A stretch of 64,000 bases of DNA, taken from NCBI RefSeq assembly GCF_028993555.1, contig NZ_CP118611.1, forward strand, positions 1,110,001 to 1,174,000, in the 5' to 3' direction. Origin of the DNA: Ensifer adhaerens (GTDB lineage: Bacteria; Pseudomonadota; Alphaproteobacteria; Rhizobiales; Rhizobiaceae). Position 1 is the first letter of the stretch; the number at the start of each line of letters is the position of its first letter. Positions 15,486 through 25,882 of this stretch are shown here, piece after piece. The translations under genes and the position numbers were made by a program. A model generated the notes under the pieces. That model saw nothing but the letters and a program-made list of their open reading frames with translations, had not been told where the DNA came from and did no database searches.

Positions 15486-18400
15486 ATGGCAACCGAAGGC
15501 ACCGTAAATTCCAACGAAGCTGTTGCTGCGCAGGCAGAGGCAATCGAGTTCCGCAACGCGCCGGATGGCAAGGCTGACCGACTGGTGGCGCAGGCGGCGA
15601 CAGGAGCCGAGGGAGAGCCCCAGCTCATCGACCCGGCGACCGGAGCCCCTGTGAAAGGTGCTGAAACTGCGCCGCAGACGCCGCCCATGCCCACGACGGT
15701 CACTGCCGATGCTTCGAACGTGGTGCACCTACCCGCAGGCGCGTCGATCGAAAATATCAAGGTCGTCGGTACCGATATCGTTTTGGAACAGCCGGACGGC
15801 TCTACGATCACCATTCACAACGCCGCATTGAAGGTTCCGACCTTCGTCATCGGCGATGCTGAAATCCCGCGCGAAACCCTCGTGGCCGTGCTCGGCGAAA
15901 ACGGCATCAACGTTGCAGCGGGTCCGGACGGGACCATCAGCGTCGTATCAAACCAGAGCAGCGGCGGTGGCTTTGGTGACGCCAACGCGGACATCGGCCA
16001 CGCGGGCCCGGTCATCGATCTTCTACCACCGACGTCCTTGCAGTTCCCGACGCTTGAGGCGACCGAGCTTCTTCCCTTCACACTTGACCCCAATGACAAC
16101 CCCTCGATCATCCCCGATGGCGGCGGCAGCGATCCCAGTGGCATCGTCGTCAGTGATCGGCAGGTCGATGAAGCCGGCCTCGCCAGCGGATCTCGCGCCG
16201 GCGATGGCAGCGCTTCCGTCAGCGGCGTCTTCACGATTTCCGACCCGGATGGCCTCGGCGATATCTCCAGCCTGACGATCAACGGCCAGACTTTCGCAAT
16301 CGGCGGTTTTGTCGGCCAGTCGGTCGCAGGCATCTTCGGCGTGCTGACCATCACCGCGTACGACCCGGTCACCGGCGTGGCGCAATATACCTATGAACTG
16401 ACAAGCCCCGTTGCCGGTGCGGGCCCGGGTGCAAACGTCGAACAGGACCGGGACACCTTCAATCTGACAGTCACAGACGGTGACGGCGCGACGGGGACGG
16501 CGACGCTGCGCATCGACGTCGTCGACGACATTCCGGTGATCGGCATCACGGATCCGGCCTCCTCGAACGTCGTCGAAGGTCAGTCGCTTGCCGGCAACTG
16601 GACGCTTTCGGCCGGTGCTGACGGTGTCAGCACGGTCAACGTCACGGTCGGCAACACCACGCAGACCCTGGCGCTGACGGCCGGCCAGAAGGTGGTGTTT
16701 GCCCTTGCTGAAGGCGCGCTGACTGTCAATGCCGACAAGACCTGGTCGTTTGCTGCGGCCAGCAACCTCAACAATGCCGGTGGCGTCAACGTCACCTTCT
16801 CGCTGGCGGCAACCGACGCCGACGGCGACACCTCCGGCGACAGCCAGACGATCACCGTCACTGATGGTGCCGGCCCGACCGTCGATCCGCTCGCGGCCTC
16901 CGCCTCGCTGACGCTCGATGACCAGAACCTTGCCGATGGCTCGACGCCGGCCGGTTCCGATACGAGCTCCGGCACGATCGGCTTCAACCCCGGTTCGGAC
17001 GCGATCGCGAAGATCGCCTTTGGTGACACCAGCGGCCTGAGCGGTTCGCTGACCTGGGAGCGGGTCTCCGACACGCAGATCGTCGGCCGTGCCGGTGGTG
17101 TGGCGATCGTTACCCTCGACCTGGTGCGCAGCGGCGACAGCGCCACGGTTACGGCGACGCTCAACGACAACTACGCCAACCACCCCGGCATCAATGCCGA
17201 CGATCTCGCGAGCCTTGGCTCGGTCAAGGTGATCGCCTCCGATACCGATGGCGACACGGCCGAGGGCACTGTCTCGGTTTCCGTCTCCGACGACGTGCCG
17301 GTGATCGGCATCACGGATCCGGCCTCTTCGAACGTGGTCGAAGGTCAGTCGCTTGCCGGCAACTGGACGCTTTCGGCCGGTGCTGACGGTGTCAGCACCG
17401 TCAACGTCACGGTCGGCAACACCACGCAAACCCTGGCGCTGACGACCGGCCAGAAGGTGGTGTTTGCCCTTGCTGAAGGCACACTGACGGTCAATGCCGA
17501 CAAGACCTGGTCGTTTGCTGCGGCCAGCAACCTCAACAATGCCGGTGGCGTCAACGTCACCTTCTCGCTGGCGGCAACCGACGCCGAGGGCGACACCACC
17601 AGCGACAGCCAGACGATCACCGTCACCGATGGTAGCGGTCCGTCGATCGCGGCGGAGGGGGGAAGCGCCTGGCTGACGCTCGATGACCAGAACCTCTCGG
17701 ACGGCTCGACGCCGGCCGGTTCGAACACGAACTCCGGCATGATTGGCTTTACCGCCGGTTCGGACGCGATCTCGACGATCGTGTTCGGCAACACCAGCGG
17801 CCTGACCGGGGCATTGACCTGGGATCGCATCTCCGACACGCAGATCGTCGGCCGTGCCGGCGGTGTGGCGATCGTCACCCTCGACCTGGTTCGCAACGGT
17901 GACAGCGCGACGGTCACCGCAACGCTCAACGACAACTACGCCAGCCATCCCGACATCAACGCCGACGATCTCGCGACCCTCGGCTCGGTCAAGGTGATCG
18001 CGTCGGACACCGACGGCGACACGGCTGAGGGCACGATCAACCTGTCGGTCTCTGACGACGTACCTTTGGCGTCGATCGAAGTCGGCGGGAACGTCTCGGA
18101 AGGCACGACGATCAGTGGCTCGTTCGACTTTGCGGCTGGCGCGGATGGAGCAACGCTGACACAGATCAACGGCGCGTCGGTCGGCGCTTTCGATGCGGTT
18201 TCCGGTTGGTCCGCATGGATCGATGTCGGTGCAGGCTCGATCCGGGTCAAGGCAGACGGCAGCTACGAGTTCCAGGCGGACACGCCGACGGTCGGAGCGT
18301 CTCTACCGGTCAATGGCACCTACACGGTGACGGACGGTGACGGCGATACGTCGACGGCAAACTTCGGCTTCTCGGTGACGGACGCCAACAAGCCGACCGG

Positions 18401-21400
18401 TGGCACGGCGTCTGCGAATGTCGACGACGACGGCCTGACCGGCGCCAACCCGGCCCCGGTTGCCGGTGCGGCGACCTTCTCCGGTACACTCGGCGGCAGT
18501 GTCGGTGCGGACGGCGCGGGTGCGAATGGCTTCTCGTTTGCCGGTTTGCATGGCACGAGCGGTACGGTCGGACAAGAGACAGTGAACTATAGCTGGAGCG
18601 GCAACACGCTGACGGCAACAGGTCCACGCGGTGTGTTGTTCACGGTGACCGTGACGAATGCGGCTACAGGTGCCTATACGGTCGAGCTCAAGGACAACGT
18701 GCTGCACACGGCCGGTCCGAACGGCGAGGACAATGTCTCGGTCGGTCTCGGCTACACCGTCACCGACGCAGACAACTCGGTTGCCAATGGCACACTGACT
18801 GTCGCCTTCAACGACGACGTACCTTTGGCGTCGATCGAAGTCGGCGGGAACGTCTCGGAAGGCACGACGATCAGTGGCTCGTTCGACTTTGCGGCTGGCG
18901 CGGATGGAGCAACGCTGACACAGATCAACGGCGCGTCGGTCGGCGCTTTCGATGCGGTTTCCGGTTGGTCCGCATGGATCGATGTCGGTGCAGGCTCGAT
19001 CCGGGTCAAGGCAGACGGCAGCTACGAGTTCCAGGCGGACACGCCGACGGTCGGAGCGTCTCTACCGGTCAATGGCACCTACACGGTGACGGACGGTGAC
19101 GGCGATACGTCGACGGCAAACTTCGGCTTCTCGGTGACGGACGCCAACAAGCCGACCGGTGGCACGGCGTCTGCGAATGTCGACGACGACGGCCTGACCG
19201 GCGCCAACCCGGCCCCGGTTGCCGGTGCGGCGACCTTCTCCGGTACACTCGGCGGCAGTGTCGGTGCGGACGGCGCGGGTGCGAATGGCTTCTCGTTTGC
19301 CGGTTTGCATGGCACGAGCGGTACGGTCGGACAAGAGACAGTGAACTATAGCTGGAGCGGCAACACGCTGACGGCAACAGGTCCACGCGGTGTGTTGTTC
19401 ACGGTGACCGTGACGAATGCGGCTACAGGTGCCTATACGGTCGAGCTCAAGGACAACGTGCTGCACACGGCCGGTCCGAACGGCGAGGACAATGTCTCGG
19501 TCGGTCTCGGCTACACCGTCACCGACGCAGACAACTCGGTTGCCAATGGCACACTGACTGTCGCCTTCAACGACGACGTACCTTTGGCGTCGATCGAAGT
19601 CGGCGGGAACGTCTCGGAAGGCACGACGATCAGTGGCTCGTTCGACTTTGCGGCTGGCGCGGATGGAGCAACGCTGACACAGATCAACGGCGCGTCGGTC
19701 GGCGCTTTCGATGCGGTTTCCGGTTGGTCCGCATGGATCGATGTCGGTGCAGGCTCGATCCGGGTCAAGGCAGACGGCAGCTACGAGTTCCAGGCGGACA
19801 CGCCGACGGTCGGAGCGTCTCTACCGGTCAATGGCACCTACACGGTGACGGACGGTGACGGCGATACGTCGACGGCAAACTTCGGCTTCTCGGTGACGGA
19901 CGCCAACAAGCCGACCGGTGGCACGGCGTCTGCGAATGTCGACGACGACGGCCTGACCGGCGCCAACCCGGCCCCGGTTGCCGGTGCGGCGACCTTCTCC
20001 GGTACACTCGGCGGCAGTGTCGGTGCGGACGGCGCGGGTGCGAATGGCTTCTCGTTTGCCGGTTTGCATGGCACGAGCGGTACGGTCGGACAAGAGACAG
20101 TGAACTATAGCTGGAGCGGCAACACGCTGACGGCAACAGGTCCACGCGGTGTGTTGTTCACGGTGACCGTGACGAATGCGGCTACAGGTGCCTATACGGT
20201 CGAGCTCAAGGACAACGTGCTGCACACGGCCGGTCCGAACGGCGAGGACAATGTCTCGGTCGGTCTCGGCTACACCGTCACCGACGCAGACAACTCGGTT
20301 GCCAATGGCACACTGACTGTCGCCTTCAACGACGACGTACCTTTGGCGTCGATCGAAGTCGGCGGGAACGTCTCGGAAGGCACGACGATCAGTGGCTCGT
20401 TCGACTTTGCGGCTGGCGCGGATGGAGCAACGCTGACACAGATCAACGGCGCGTCGGTCGGCGCTTTCGATGCGGTTTCCGGTTGGTCCGCATGGATCGA
20501 TGTCGGTGCAGGCTCGATCCGGGTCAAGGCAGACGGCAGCTACGAGTTCCAGGCGGACACGCCGACGGTCGGAGCGTCTCTACCGGTCAATGGCACCTAC
20601 ACGGTGACGGACGGTGACGGCGATACGTCGACGGCAAACTTCGGCTTCTCGGTGACGGACGCCAACAAGCCGACCGGTGGCACGGCGTCTGCGAATGTCG
20701 ACGACGACGGCCTGACCGGCGCCAACCCGGCCCCGGTTGCCGGTGCGGCGACCTTCTCCGGTACACTCGGCGGCAGTGTCGGTGCGGACGGCGCGGGTGC
20801 GAATGGCTTCTCGTTTGCCGGTTTGCATGGCACGAGCGGTACGGTCGGACAAGAGACAGTGAACTATAGCTGGAGCGGCAACACGCTGACGGCAACAGGT
20901 CCACGCGGTGTGTTGTTCACGGTGACCGTGACGAATGCGGCTACAGGTGCCTATACGGTCGAGCTCAAGGACAACGTGCTGCACACGGCCGGTCCGAACG
21001 GCGAGGACAATGTCTCGGTCGGTCTCGGCTACACCGTCACCGACGCAGACAACTCGGTTGCCAATGGCACACTGACTGTCGCCTTCAACGACGACGTACC
21101 TTTGGCGTCGATCGAAGTCGGCGGGAACGTCTCGGAAGGCACGACGATCAGTGGCTCGTTCGACTTTGCGGCTGGCGCGGATGGAGCAACGCTGACACAG
21201 ATCAACGGCGCGTCGGTCGGCGCTTTCGATGCGGTTTCCGGTTGGTCCGCATGGATCGATGTCGGTGCAGGCTCGATCCGGGTCAAGGCAGACGGCAGCT
21301 ACGAGTTCCAGGCGGACACGCCGACGGTCGGAGCGTCTCTACCGGTCAATGGCACCTACACGGTGACGGACGGTGACGGCGATACGTCGACGGCAAACTT

Positions 21401-24400
21401 CGGCTTCTCGGTGACGGACGCCAACAAGCCGACCGGTGGCACGGCGTCTGCGAATGTCGACGACGACGGCCTGACCGGCGCCAACCCGGCCCCGGTTGCC
21501 GGTGCGGCGACCTTCTCCGGTACACTCGGCGGCAGTGTCGGTGCGGACGGCGCGGGTGCGAATGGCTTCTCGTTTGCCGGTTTGCATGGCACGAGCGGTA
21601 CGGTCGGACAAGAGACAGTGAACTATAGCTGGAGCGGCAACACGCTGACGGCAACAGGTCCACGCGGTGTGTTGTTCACGGTGACCGTGACGAATGCGGC
21701 TACAGGTGCCTATACGGTCGAGCTCAAGGACAACGTGCTGCACACGGCCGGTCCGAACGGCGAGGACAATGTCTCGGTCGGTCTCGGCTACACCGTCACC
21801 GACGCAGACAACTCGGTTGCCAATGGCACACTGACTGTCGCCTTCAACGACGACGTACCTTTGGCGTCGATCGAAGTCGGCGGGAACGTCTCGGAAGGCA
21901 CGACGATCAGTGGCTCGTTCGACTTTGCGGCTGGCGCGGATGGAGCAACGCTGACACAGATCAACGGCGCGTCGGTCGGCGCTTTCGATGCGGTTTCCGG
22001 TTGGTCCGCATGGATCGATGTCGGTGCAGGCTCGATCCGGGTCAAGGCAGACGGCAGCTACGAGTTCCAGGCGGACACGCCGACGGTCGGAGCGTCTCTA
22101 CCGGTCAATGGCACCTACACGGTGACGGACGGTGACGGCGATACGTCGACGGCAAACTTCGGCTTCTCGGTGACGGACGCCAACAAGCCGACCGGTGGCA
22201 CGGCGTCTGCGAATGTCGACGACGACGGCCTGACCGGCGCCAACCCGGCCCCGGTTGCCGGTGCGGCGACCTTCTCCGGTACACTCGGCGGCAGTGTCGG
22301 TGCGGACGGCGCGGGTGCGAATGGCTTCTCGTTTGCCGGTTTGCATGGCACGAGCGGTACGGTCGGACAAGAGACAGTGAACTATAGCTGGAGCGGCAAC
22401 ACGCTGACGGCAACAGGTCCACGCGGTGTGTTGTTCACGGTGACCGTGACGAATGCGGCTACAGGTGCCTATACGGTCGAGCTCAAGGACAACGTGCTGC
22501 ACACGGCCGGTCCGAACGGCGAGGACAATGTCTCGGTCGGTCTCGGCTACACCGTCACCGACGCAGACAACTCGGTTGCCAATGGCACACTGACTGTCGC
22601 CTTCAACGACGACGTACCTTTGGCGTCGATCGAAGTCGGCGGGAACGTCTCGGAAGGCACGACGATCAGTGGCTCGTTCGACTTTGCGGCTGGCGCGGAT
22701 GGAGCAACGCTGACACAGATCAACGGCGCGTCGGTCGGCGCTTTCGATGCGGTTTCCGGTTGGTCCGCATGGATCGATGTCGGTGCAGGCTCGATCCGGG
22801 TCAAGGCAGACGGCAGCTACGAGTTCCAGGCGGACACGCCGACGGTCGGAGCGTCTCTACCGGTCAATGGCACCTACACGGTGACGGACGGTGACGGCGA
22901 TACGTCGACGGCAAACTTCGGCTTCTCGGTGACGGACGCCAACAAGCCGACCGGTGGCACGGCGTCTGCGAATGTCGACGACGACGGCCTGACCGGCGCC
23001 AACCCGGCCCCGGTTGCCGGTGCGGCGACCTTCTCCGGTACACTCGGCGGCAGTGTCGGTGCGGACGGCGCGGGTGCGAATGGCTTCTCGTTTGCCGGTT
23101 TGCATGGCACGAGCGGTACGGTCGGACAAGAGACAGTGAACTATAGCTGGAGCGGCAACACGCTGACGGCAACAGGTCCACGCGGTGTGTTGTTCACGGT
23201 GACCGTGACGAATGCGGCTACAGGTGCCTATACGGTCGAGCTCAAGGACAACGTGCTGCACACGGCCGGTCCGAACGGCGAGGACAATGTCTCGGTCGGT
23301 CTCGGCTACACCGTCACCGACGCAGACAACTCGGTTGCCAATGGCACACTGACTGTCGCCTTCAACGACGACGTACCTTTGGCGTCGATCGAAGTCGGCG
23401 GGAACGTCTCGGAAGGCACGACGATCAGTGGCTCGTTCGACTTTGCGGCTGGCGCGGATGGAGCAACGCTGACACAGATCAACGGCGCGTCGGTCGGCGC
23501 TTTCGATGCGGTTTCCGGTTGGTCCGCATGGATCGATGTCGGTGCAGGCTCGATCCGGGTCAAGGCAGACGGCAGCTACGAGTTCCAGGCGGACACGCCG
23601 ACGGTCGGAGCGTCTCTACCGGTCAATGGCACCTACACGGTGACGGACGGTGACGGCGATACGTCGACGGCAAACTTCGGCTTCTCGGTGACGGACGCCA
23701 ACAAGCCGACCGGTGGCACGGCGTCTGCGAATGTCGACGACGACGGCCTGACCGGCGCCAACCCGGCCCCGGTTGCCGGTGCGGCGACCTTCTCCGGTAC
23801 ACTCGGCGGCAGTGTCGGTGCGGACGGCGCGGGTGCGAATGGCTTCTCGTTTGCCGGTTTGCATGGCACGAGCGGTACGGTCGGACAAGAGACAGTGAAC
23901 TATAGCTGGAGCGGCAACACGCTGACGGCAACAGGTCCACGCGGTGTGTTGTTCACGGTGACCGTGACGAATGCGGCTACAGGTGCCTATACGGTCGAGC
24001 TCAAGGACAACGTGCTGCACACGGCCGGTCCGAACGGCGAGGACAATGTCTCGGTCGGTCTCGGCTACACCGTCACCGACGCAGACAACTCGGTTGCCAA
24101 TGGCACACTGACTGTCGCCTTCAACGACGACGTACCTTTGGCCGTTTTACCTGACCATGCGATCGTCACAAATACGGCAGGAAGTCCCGTTATCTTCGAA
24201 TTGGATCAGGACGGAACGCTCAGTAACAACTATGGCGCTGACGGCACTGGTACTGCGCGGTTCCCCAGTTCACTTGGAAGCCAAGCTAGCGGCCTAACGT
24301 CTAATGGCGTTCCGATTGTGTATCACGTCTCTCCAGATGGGCTCACCCTCACGGGCTTCGCAGGTGCGACCTCGATCTTTGTTATCAATCTCAATCCGAC

Positions 24401-25799
24401 GAATGCCACTTACTCGGTCGATATGAACGGGAAAGTTGACAGCACCACAAATGTTTCATTCAGCGGCAGCGGTTACGATTTCGTCGGTGGCAACGCTCCG
24501 TGGGCCGGTTTCATCGCTGCGGGCGAGACCGTCTCGCACCCAATTGACAATAACAGCCCGGACCTGCTGCTCACGCCCGCAATTAACGGTCTTCCGGCTG
24601 GCACCATCAACACCTCGGCCAACTCTGGGGGAGTCAGTGGGGGAGGAAGCGTCGGTAATGGCGAGACATTCCGAATTGACTTCGTGACTGACCTAAGGGG
24701 AGATCCAAGTGGCACTGGTGGTGGCGACTACGATGTTCTGTTGAAGCGTGACCATGTTTTCGATGGTCACTACACAGTCAACGGGTCAACCGCTAGCTTC
24801 ATCTCAGACGGCAGCACGGTCAAGATTACCGCATTTGACGACCCCGACGGGGACACGATAGTAGGTAACGGCAGTAAAGATGCTGTCACTGCCGTTGTCA
24901 TAGCTTACAACGGCGCGAGCCAAATCGTTGACCTGACGCCGGCGCTCCAGCAGAACTACACGATCACCGTCGGCGGACACACGTTCACGGTTAGCGAAAA
25001 TCTCGACGGTTCGGTCAGCGTCGGGAACGTGTACGGAGACAATAGCAAGTCAACGCAGATCGGTATTTTTACTGCCAACGGCTACAATAGCGTCGAATAT
25101 ACTTGGGCCGCAGGGGACCCCTTCAAACTTGGTCAATTCGGCGCTGCCGTACCAACCACCAAGCCAGTCTCCTTTGACGTGCCGATCGAAGTCGTTGATG
25201 GTGACGGCGATAGGGCGTCGAGTAGCATAGACGTCACGCTCACAGCGGCTGGGCAGGGCATCCAAGACTATTCGCTTGCTGCTAGTGGGCAAACTGCAAC
25301 CGCTACGTCACCAAGTCCGCACATTATCGGTTCGGATTTCGACGACACACTTAACGGGAATTCATCTGACAACGCGCTCGATGGGAATGCCGGAACGGAT
25401 TTTCTTTATGGAAATGGGGGCGATGACATCTTGTATGGTGGGACCGGCTCCGACCACATGAGTGGTGGTGCAGGGGCTGACACATTCGTGATCGACGCAG
25501 ACTCTCTGCAGATCGGCATCGATGACGTCATCACCGACTATAACTACGCTGAAGGTGATACGGTCGATCTGACCGCTCTGCTCGGCAATCTGCCCACGGG
25601 AACCACCCTGGACGGCAACTTTGTCCAGGTGGTCCAGGACGGACTGAATGCGAATCTGCAGGTGGACACAGACGGCAGTGCCGGCAATGCTTCGGCGTGG
25701 CACACAGTCGCGGTGCTGGAAGACTTCCAGGTTTCGACCGAGGTGGTGAAGATCCTCTTCACCGAAAACGGTGCGCCGAAGACACCGGACGTTTCATAG
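15486..25799 (+). CDS. Giant RTX/VCBS-type repeat adhesin secreted by type I system (LapA-like)
   Basis: A 3437-residue surface adhesin. Residues 1-160 form an N-terminal retention-like module (strand-rich VVHLPAGASIENIKVVGTD...EIPRETLVAVLGENG) with the sequence VAAG at 143-146, similar to the (T/A/P)AAG site cut by LapG. Residues about 235-345 match the T1SS repeat type SGVFTISDPDGLGDISSLTING. Two 255-residue repeats (347-856) and eight 253-residue repeats (857-2880) follow, then a unique region to about 3278. RTX nonapeptides (GNAGTDFLYGNGGDDILYGG) bind calcium, and the tail TFVIDADSLQIGIDDVITDY is a typical type I secretion target. The start ATG at 15486 has GAGGGG upstream; the open frame extends 29 codons further without support. 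Confidence 0.95.
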   Translation: MATEGTVNSNEAVAAQAEAIEFRNAPDGKADRLVAQAATGAEGEPQLIDPATGAPVKGAETAPQTPPMPTTVTADASNVVHLPAGASIENIKVVGTDIVLEQPDGSTITIHNAALKVPTFVIGDAEIPRETLVAVLGENGINVAAGPDGTISVVSNQSSGGGFGDANADIGHAGPVIDLLPPTSLQFPTLEATELLPFTLDPNDNPSIIPDGGGSDPSGIVVSDRQVDEAGLASGSRAGDGSASVSGVFTISDPDGLGDISSLTINGQTFAIGGFVGQSVAGIFGVLTITAYDPVTGVAQYTYELTSPVAGAGPGANVEQDRDTFNLTVTDGDGATGTATLRIDVVDDIPVIGITDPASSNVVEGQSLAGNWTLSAGADGVSTVNVTVGNTTQTLALTAGQKVVFALAEGALTVNADKTWSFAAASNLNNAGGVNVTFSLAATDADGDTSGDSQTITVTDGAGPTVDPLAASASLTLDDQNLADGSTPAGSDTSSGTIGFNPGSDAIAKIAFGDTSGLSGSLTWERVSDTQIVGRAGGVAIVTLDLVRSGDSATVTATLNDNYANHPGINADDLASLGSVKVIASDTDGDTAEGTVSVSVSDDVPVIGITDPASSNVVEGQSLAGNWTLSAGADGVSTVNVTVGNTTQTLALTTGQKVVFALAEGTLTVNADKTWSFAAASNLNNAGGVNVTFSLAATDAEGDTTSDSQTITVTDGSGPSIAAEGGSAWLTLDDQNLSDGSTPAGSNTNSGMIGFTAGSDAISTIVFGNTSGLTGALTWDRISDTQIVGRAGGVAIVTLDLVRNGDSATVTATLNDNYASHPDINADDLATLGSVKVIASDTDGDTAEGTINLSVSDDVPLASIEVGGNVSEGTTISGSFDFAAGADGATLTQINGASVGAFDAVSGWSAWIDVGAGSIRVKADGSYEFQADTPTVGASLPVNGTYTVTDGDGDTSTANFGFSVTDANKPTGGTASANVDDDGLTGANPAPVAGAATFSGTLGGSVGADGAGANGFSFAGLHGTSGTVGQETVNYSWSGNTLTATGPRGVLFTVTVTNAATGAYTVELKDNVLHTAGPNGEDNVSVGLGYTVTDADNSVANGTLTVAFNDDVPLASIEVGGNVSEGTTISGSFDFAAGADGATLTQINGASVGAFDAVSGWSAWIDVGAGSIRVKADGSYEFQADTPTVGASLPVNGTYTVTDGDGDTSTANFGFSVTDANKPTGGTASANVDDDGLTGANPAPVAGAATFSGTLGGSVGADGAGANGFSFAGLHGTSGTVGQETVNYSWSGNTLTATGPRGVLFTVTVTNAATGAYTVELKDNVLHTAGPNGEDNVSVGLGYTVTDADNSVANGTLTVAFNDDVPLASIEVGGNVSEGTTISGSFDFAAGADGATLTQINGASVGAFDAVSGWSAWIDVGAGSIRVKADGSYEFQADTPTVGASLPVNGTYTVTDGDGDTSTANFGFSVTDANKPTGGTASANVDDDGLTGANPAPVAGAATFSGTLGGSVGADGAGANGFSFAGLHGTSGTVGQETVNYSWSGNTLTATGPRGVLFTVTVTNAATGAYTVELKDNVLHTAGPNGEDNVSVGLGYTVTDADNSVANGTLTVAFNDDVPLASIEVGGNVSEGTTISGSFDFAAGADGATLTQINGASVGAFDAVSGWSAWIDVGAGSIRVKADGSYEFQADTPTVGASLPVNGTYTVTDGDGDTSTANFGFSVTDANKPTGGTASANVDDDGLTGANPAPVAGAATFSGTLGGSVGADGAGANGFSFAGLHGTSGTVGQETVNYSWSGNTLTATGPRGVLFTVTVTNAATGAYTVELKDNVLHTAGPNGEDNVSVGLGYTVTDADNSVANGTLTVAFNDDVPLASIEVGGNVSEGTTISGSFDFAAGADGATLTQINGASVGAFDAVSGWSAWIDVGAGSIRVKADGSYEFQADTPTVGASLPVNGTYTVTDGDGDTSTANFGFSVTDANKPTGGTASANVDDDGLTGANPAPVAGAATFSGTLGGSVGADGAGANGFSFAGLHGTSGTVGQETVNYSWSGNTLTATGPRGVLFTVTVTNAATGAYTVELKDNVLHTAGPNGEDNVSVGLGYTVTDADNSVANGTLTVAFNDDVPLASIEVGGNVSEGTTISGSFDFAAGADGATLTQINGASVGAFDAVSGWSAWIDVGAGSIRVKADGSYEFQADTPTVGASLPVNGTYTVTDGDGDTSTANFGFSVTDANKPTGGTASANVDDDGLTGANPAPVAGAATFSGTLGGSVGADGAGANGFSFAGLHGTSGTVGQETVNYSWSGNTLTATGPRGVLFTVTVTNAATGAYTVELKDNVLHTAGPNGEDNVSVGLGYTVTDADNSVANGTLTVAFNDDVPLASIEVGGNVSEGTTISGSFDFAAGADGATLTQINGASVGAFDAVSGWSAWIDVGAGSIRVKADGSYEFQADTPTVGASLPVNGTYTVTDGDGDTSTANFGFSVTDANKPTGGTASANVDDDGLTGANPAPVAGAATFSGTLGGSVGADGAGANGFSFAGLHGTSGTVGQETVNYSWSGNTLTATGPRGVLFTVTVTNAATGAYTVELKDNVLHTAGPNGEDNVSVGLGYTVTDADNSVANGTLTVAFNDDVPLASIEVGGNVSEGTTISGSFDFAAGADGATLTQINGASVGAFDAVSGWSAWIDVGAGSIRVKADGSYEFQADTPTVGASLPVNGTYTVTDGDGDTSTANFGFSVTDANKPTGGTASANVDDDGLTGANPAPVAGAATFSGTLGGSVGADGAGANGFSFAGLHGTSGTVGQETVNYSWSGNTLTATGPRGVLFTVTVTNAATGAYTVELKDNVLHTAGPNGEDNVSVGLGYTVTDADNSVANGTLTVAFNDDVPLAVLPDHAIVTNTAGSPVIFELDQDGTLSNNYGADGTGTARFPSSLGSQASGLTSNGVPIVYHVSPDGLTLTGFAGATSIFVINLNPTNATYSVDMNGKVDSTTNVSFSGSGYDFVGGNAPWAGFIAAGETVSHPIDNNSPDLLLTPAINGLPAGTINTSANSGGVSGGGSVGNGETFRIDFVTDLRGDPSGTGGGDYDVLLKRDHVFDGHYTVNGSTASFISDGSTVKITAFDDPDGDTIVGNGSKDAVTAVVIAYNGASQIVDLTPALQQNYTITVGGHTFTVSENLDGSVSVGNVYGDNSKSTQIGIFTANGYNSVEYTWAAGDPFKLGQFGAAVPTTKPVSFDVPIEVVDGDGDRASSSIDVTLTAAGQGIQDYSLAASGQTATATSPSPHIIGSDFDDTLNGNSSDNALDGNAGTDFLYGNGGDDILYGGTGSDHMSGGAGADTFVIDADSLQIGIDDVITDYNYAEGDTVDLTALLGNLPTGTTLDGNFVQVVQDGLNANLQVDTDGSAGNASAWHTVAVLEDFQVSTEVVKILFTENGAPKTPDVS
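16524..18053 (+). repeat. Two 765-bp tandem repeats in the adhesin (type 1)
   Basis: Two copies, 16524-17288 and 17289-18053, each encoding 255 residues beginning D-(I/V)-PVIGITDPASSNVVEG and containing VTVGNTTQTLALT and LTLDDQNL. They are similar but clearly diverged at the nucleotide and protein level (for example DPLAASASLT versus AAEGGSAWLT), unlike the block that follows. Confidence 0.9.
18054..24125 (+). repeat. Eight tandem 759-bp repeats in the adhesin (type 2)
   Basis: Exactly 8 x 759 bp = 6072 bp. Each unit encodes 253 residues beginning DDVPLASIEVGGNVSEGT and ending NGTLTVAFN. The copies are identical wherever I compared them, and their translations are identical in every frame inspected, including antisense frames, which points to recent duplication or ongoing gene conversion. 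Each unit holds two beta-sandwich-like segments separated by TDANKPTGGTASANVDDDGL. The frame is kept across all copies, so copy-number change would lengthen or shorten the adhesin without breaking it. Confidence 0.95.
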
Positions 25800-25882
25800 T
25801 TTCATAAACGTTACGTTTATCTCGACAGTGCAGCGGTTCTCGGTAATCATCCGGGGACCGCATTTCCAAGGGGAGCCTTTTC

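Noticed and set aside
16023-17948. A 641-codon open frame on the minus strand within the adhesin gene
   Set aside because: Arg/Asp/Val-rich repetitive translation antisense to the in-frame repeats; no ribosome site. It is a shadow of the high-GC, repetitive plus-strand gene.
18054-24125. CRISPR array or satellite-like non-coding repeat
   Set aside because: The unit is 759 bp, has no spacers and is translated in frame as beta-rich protein segments.
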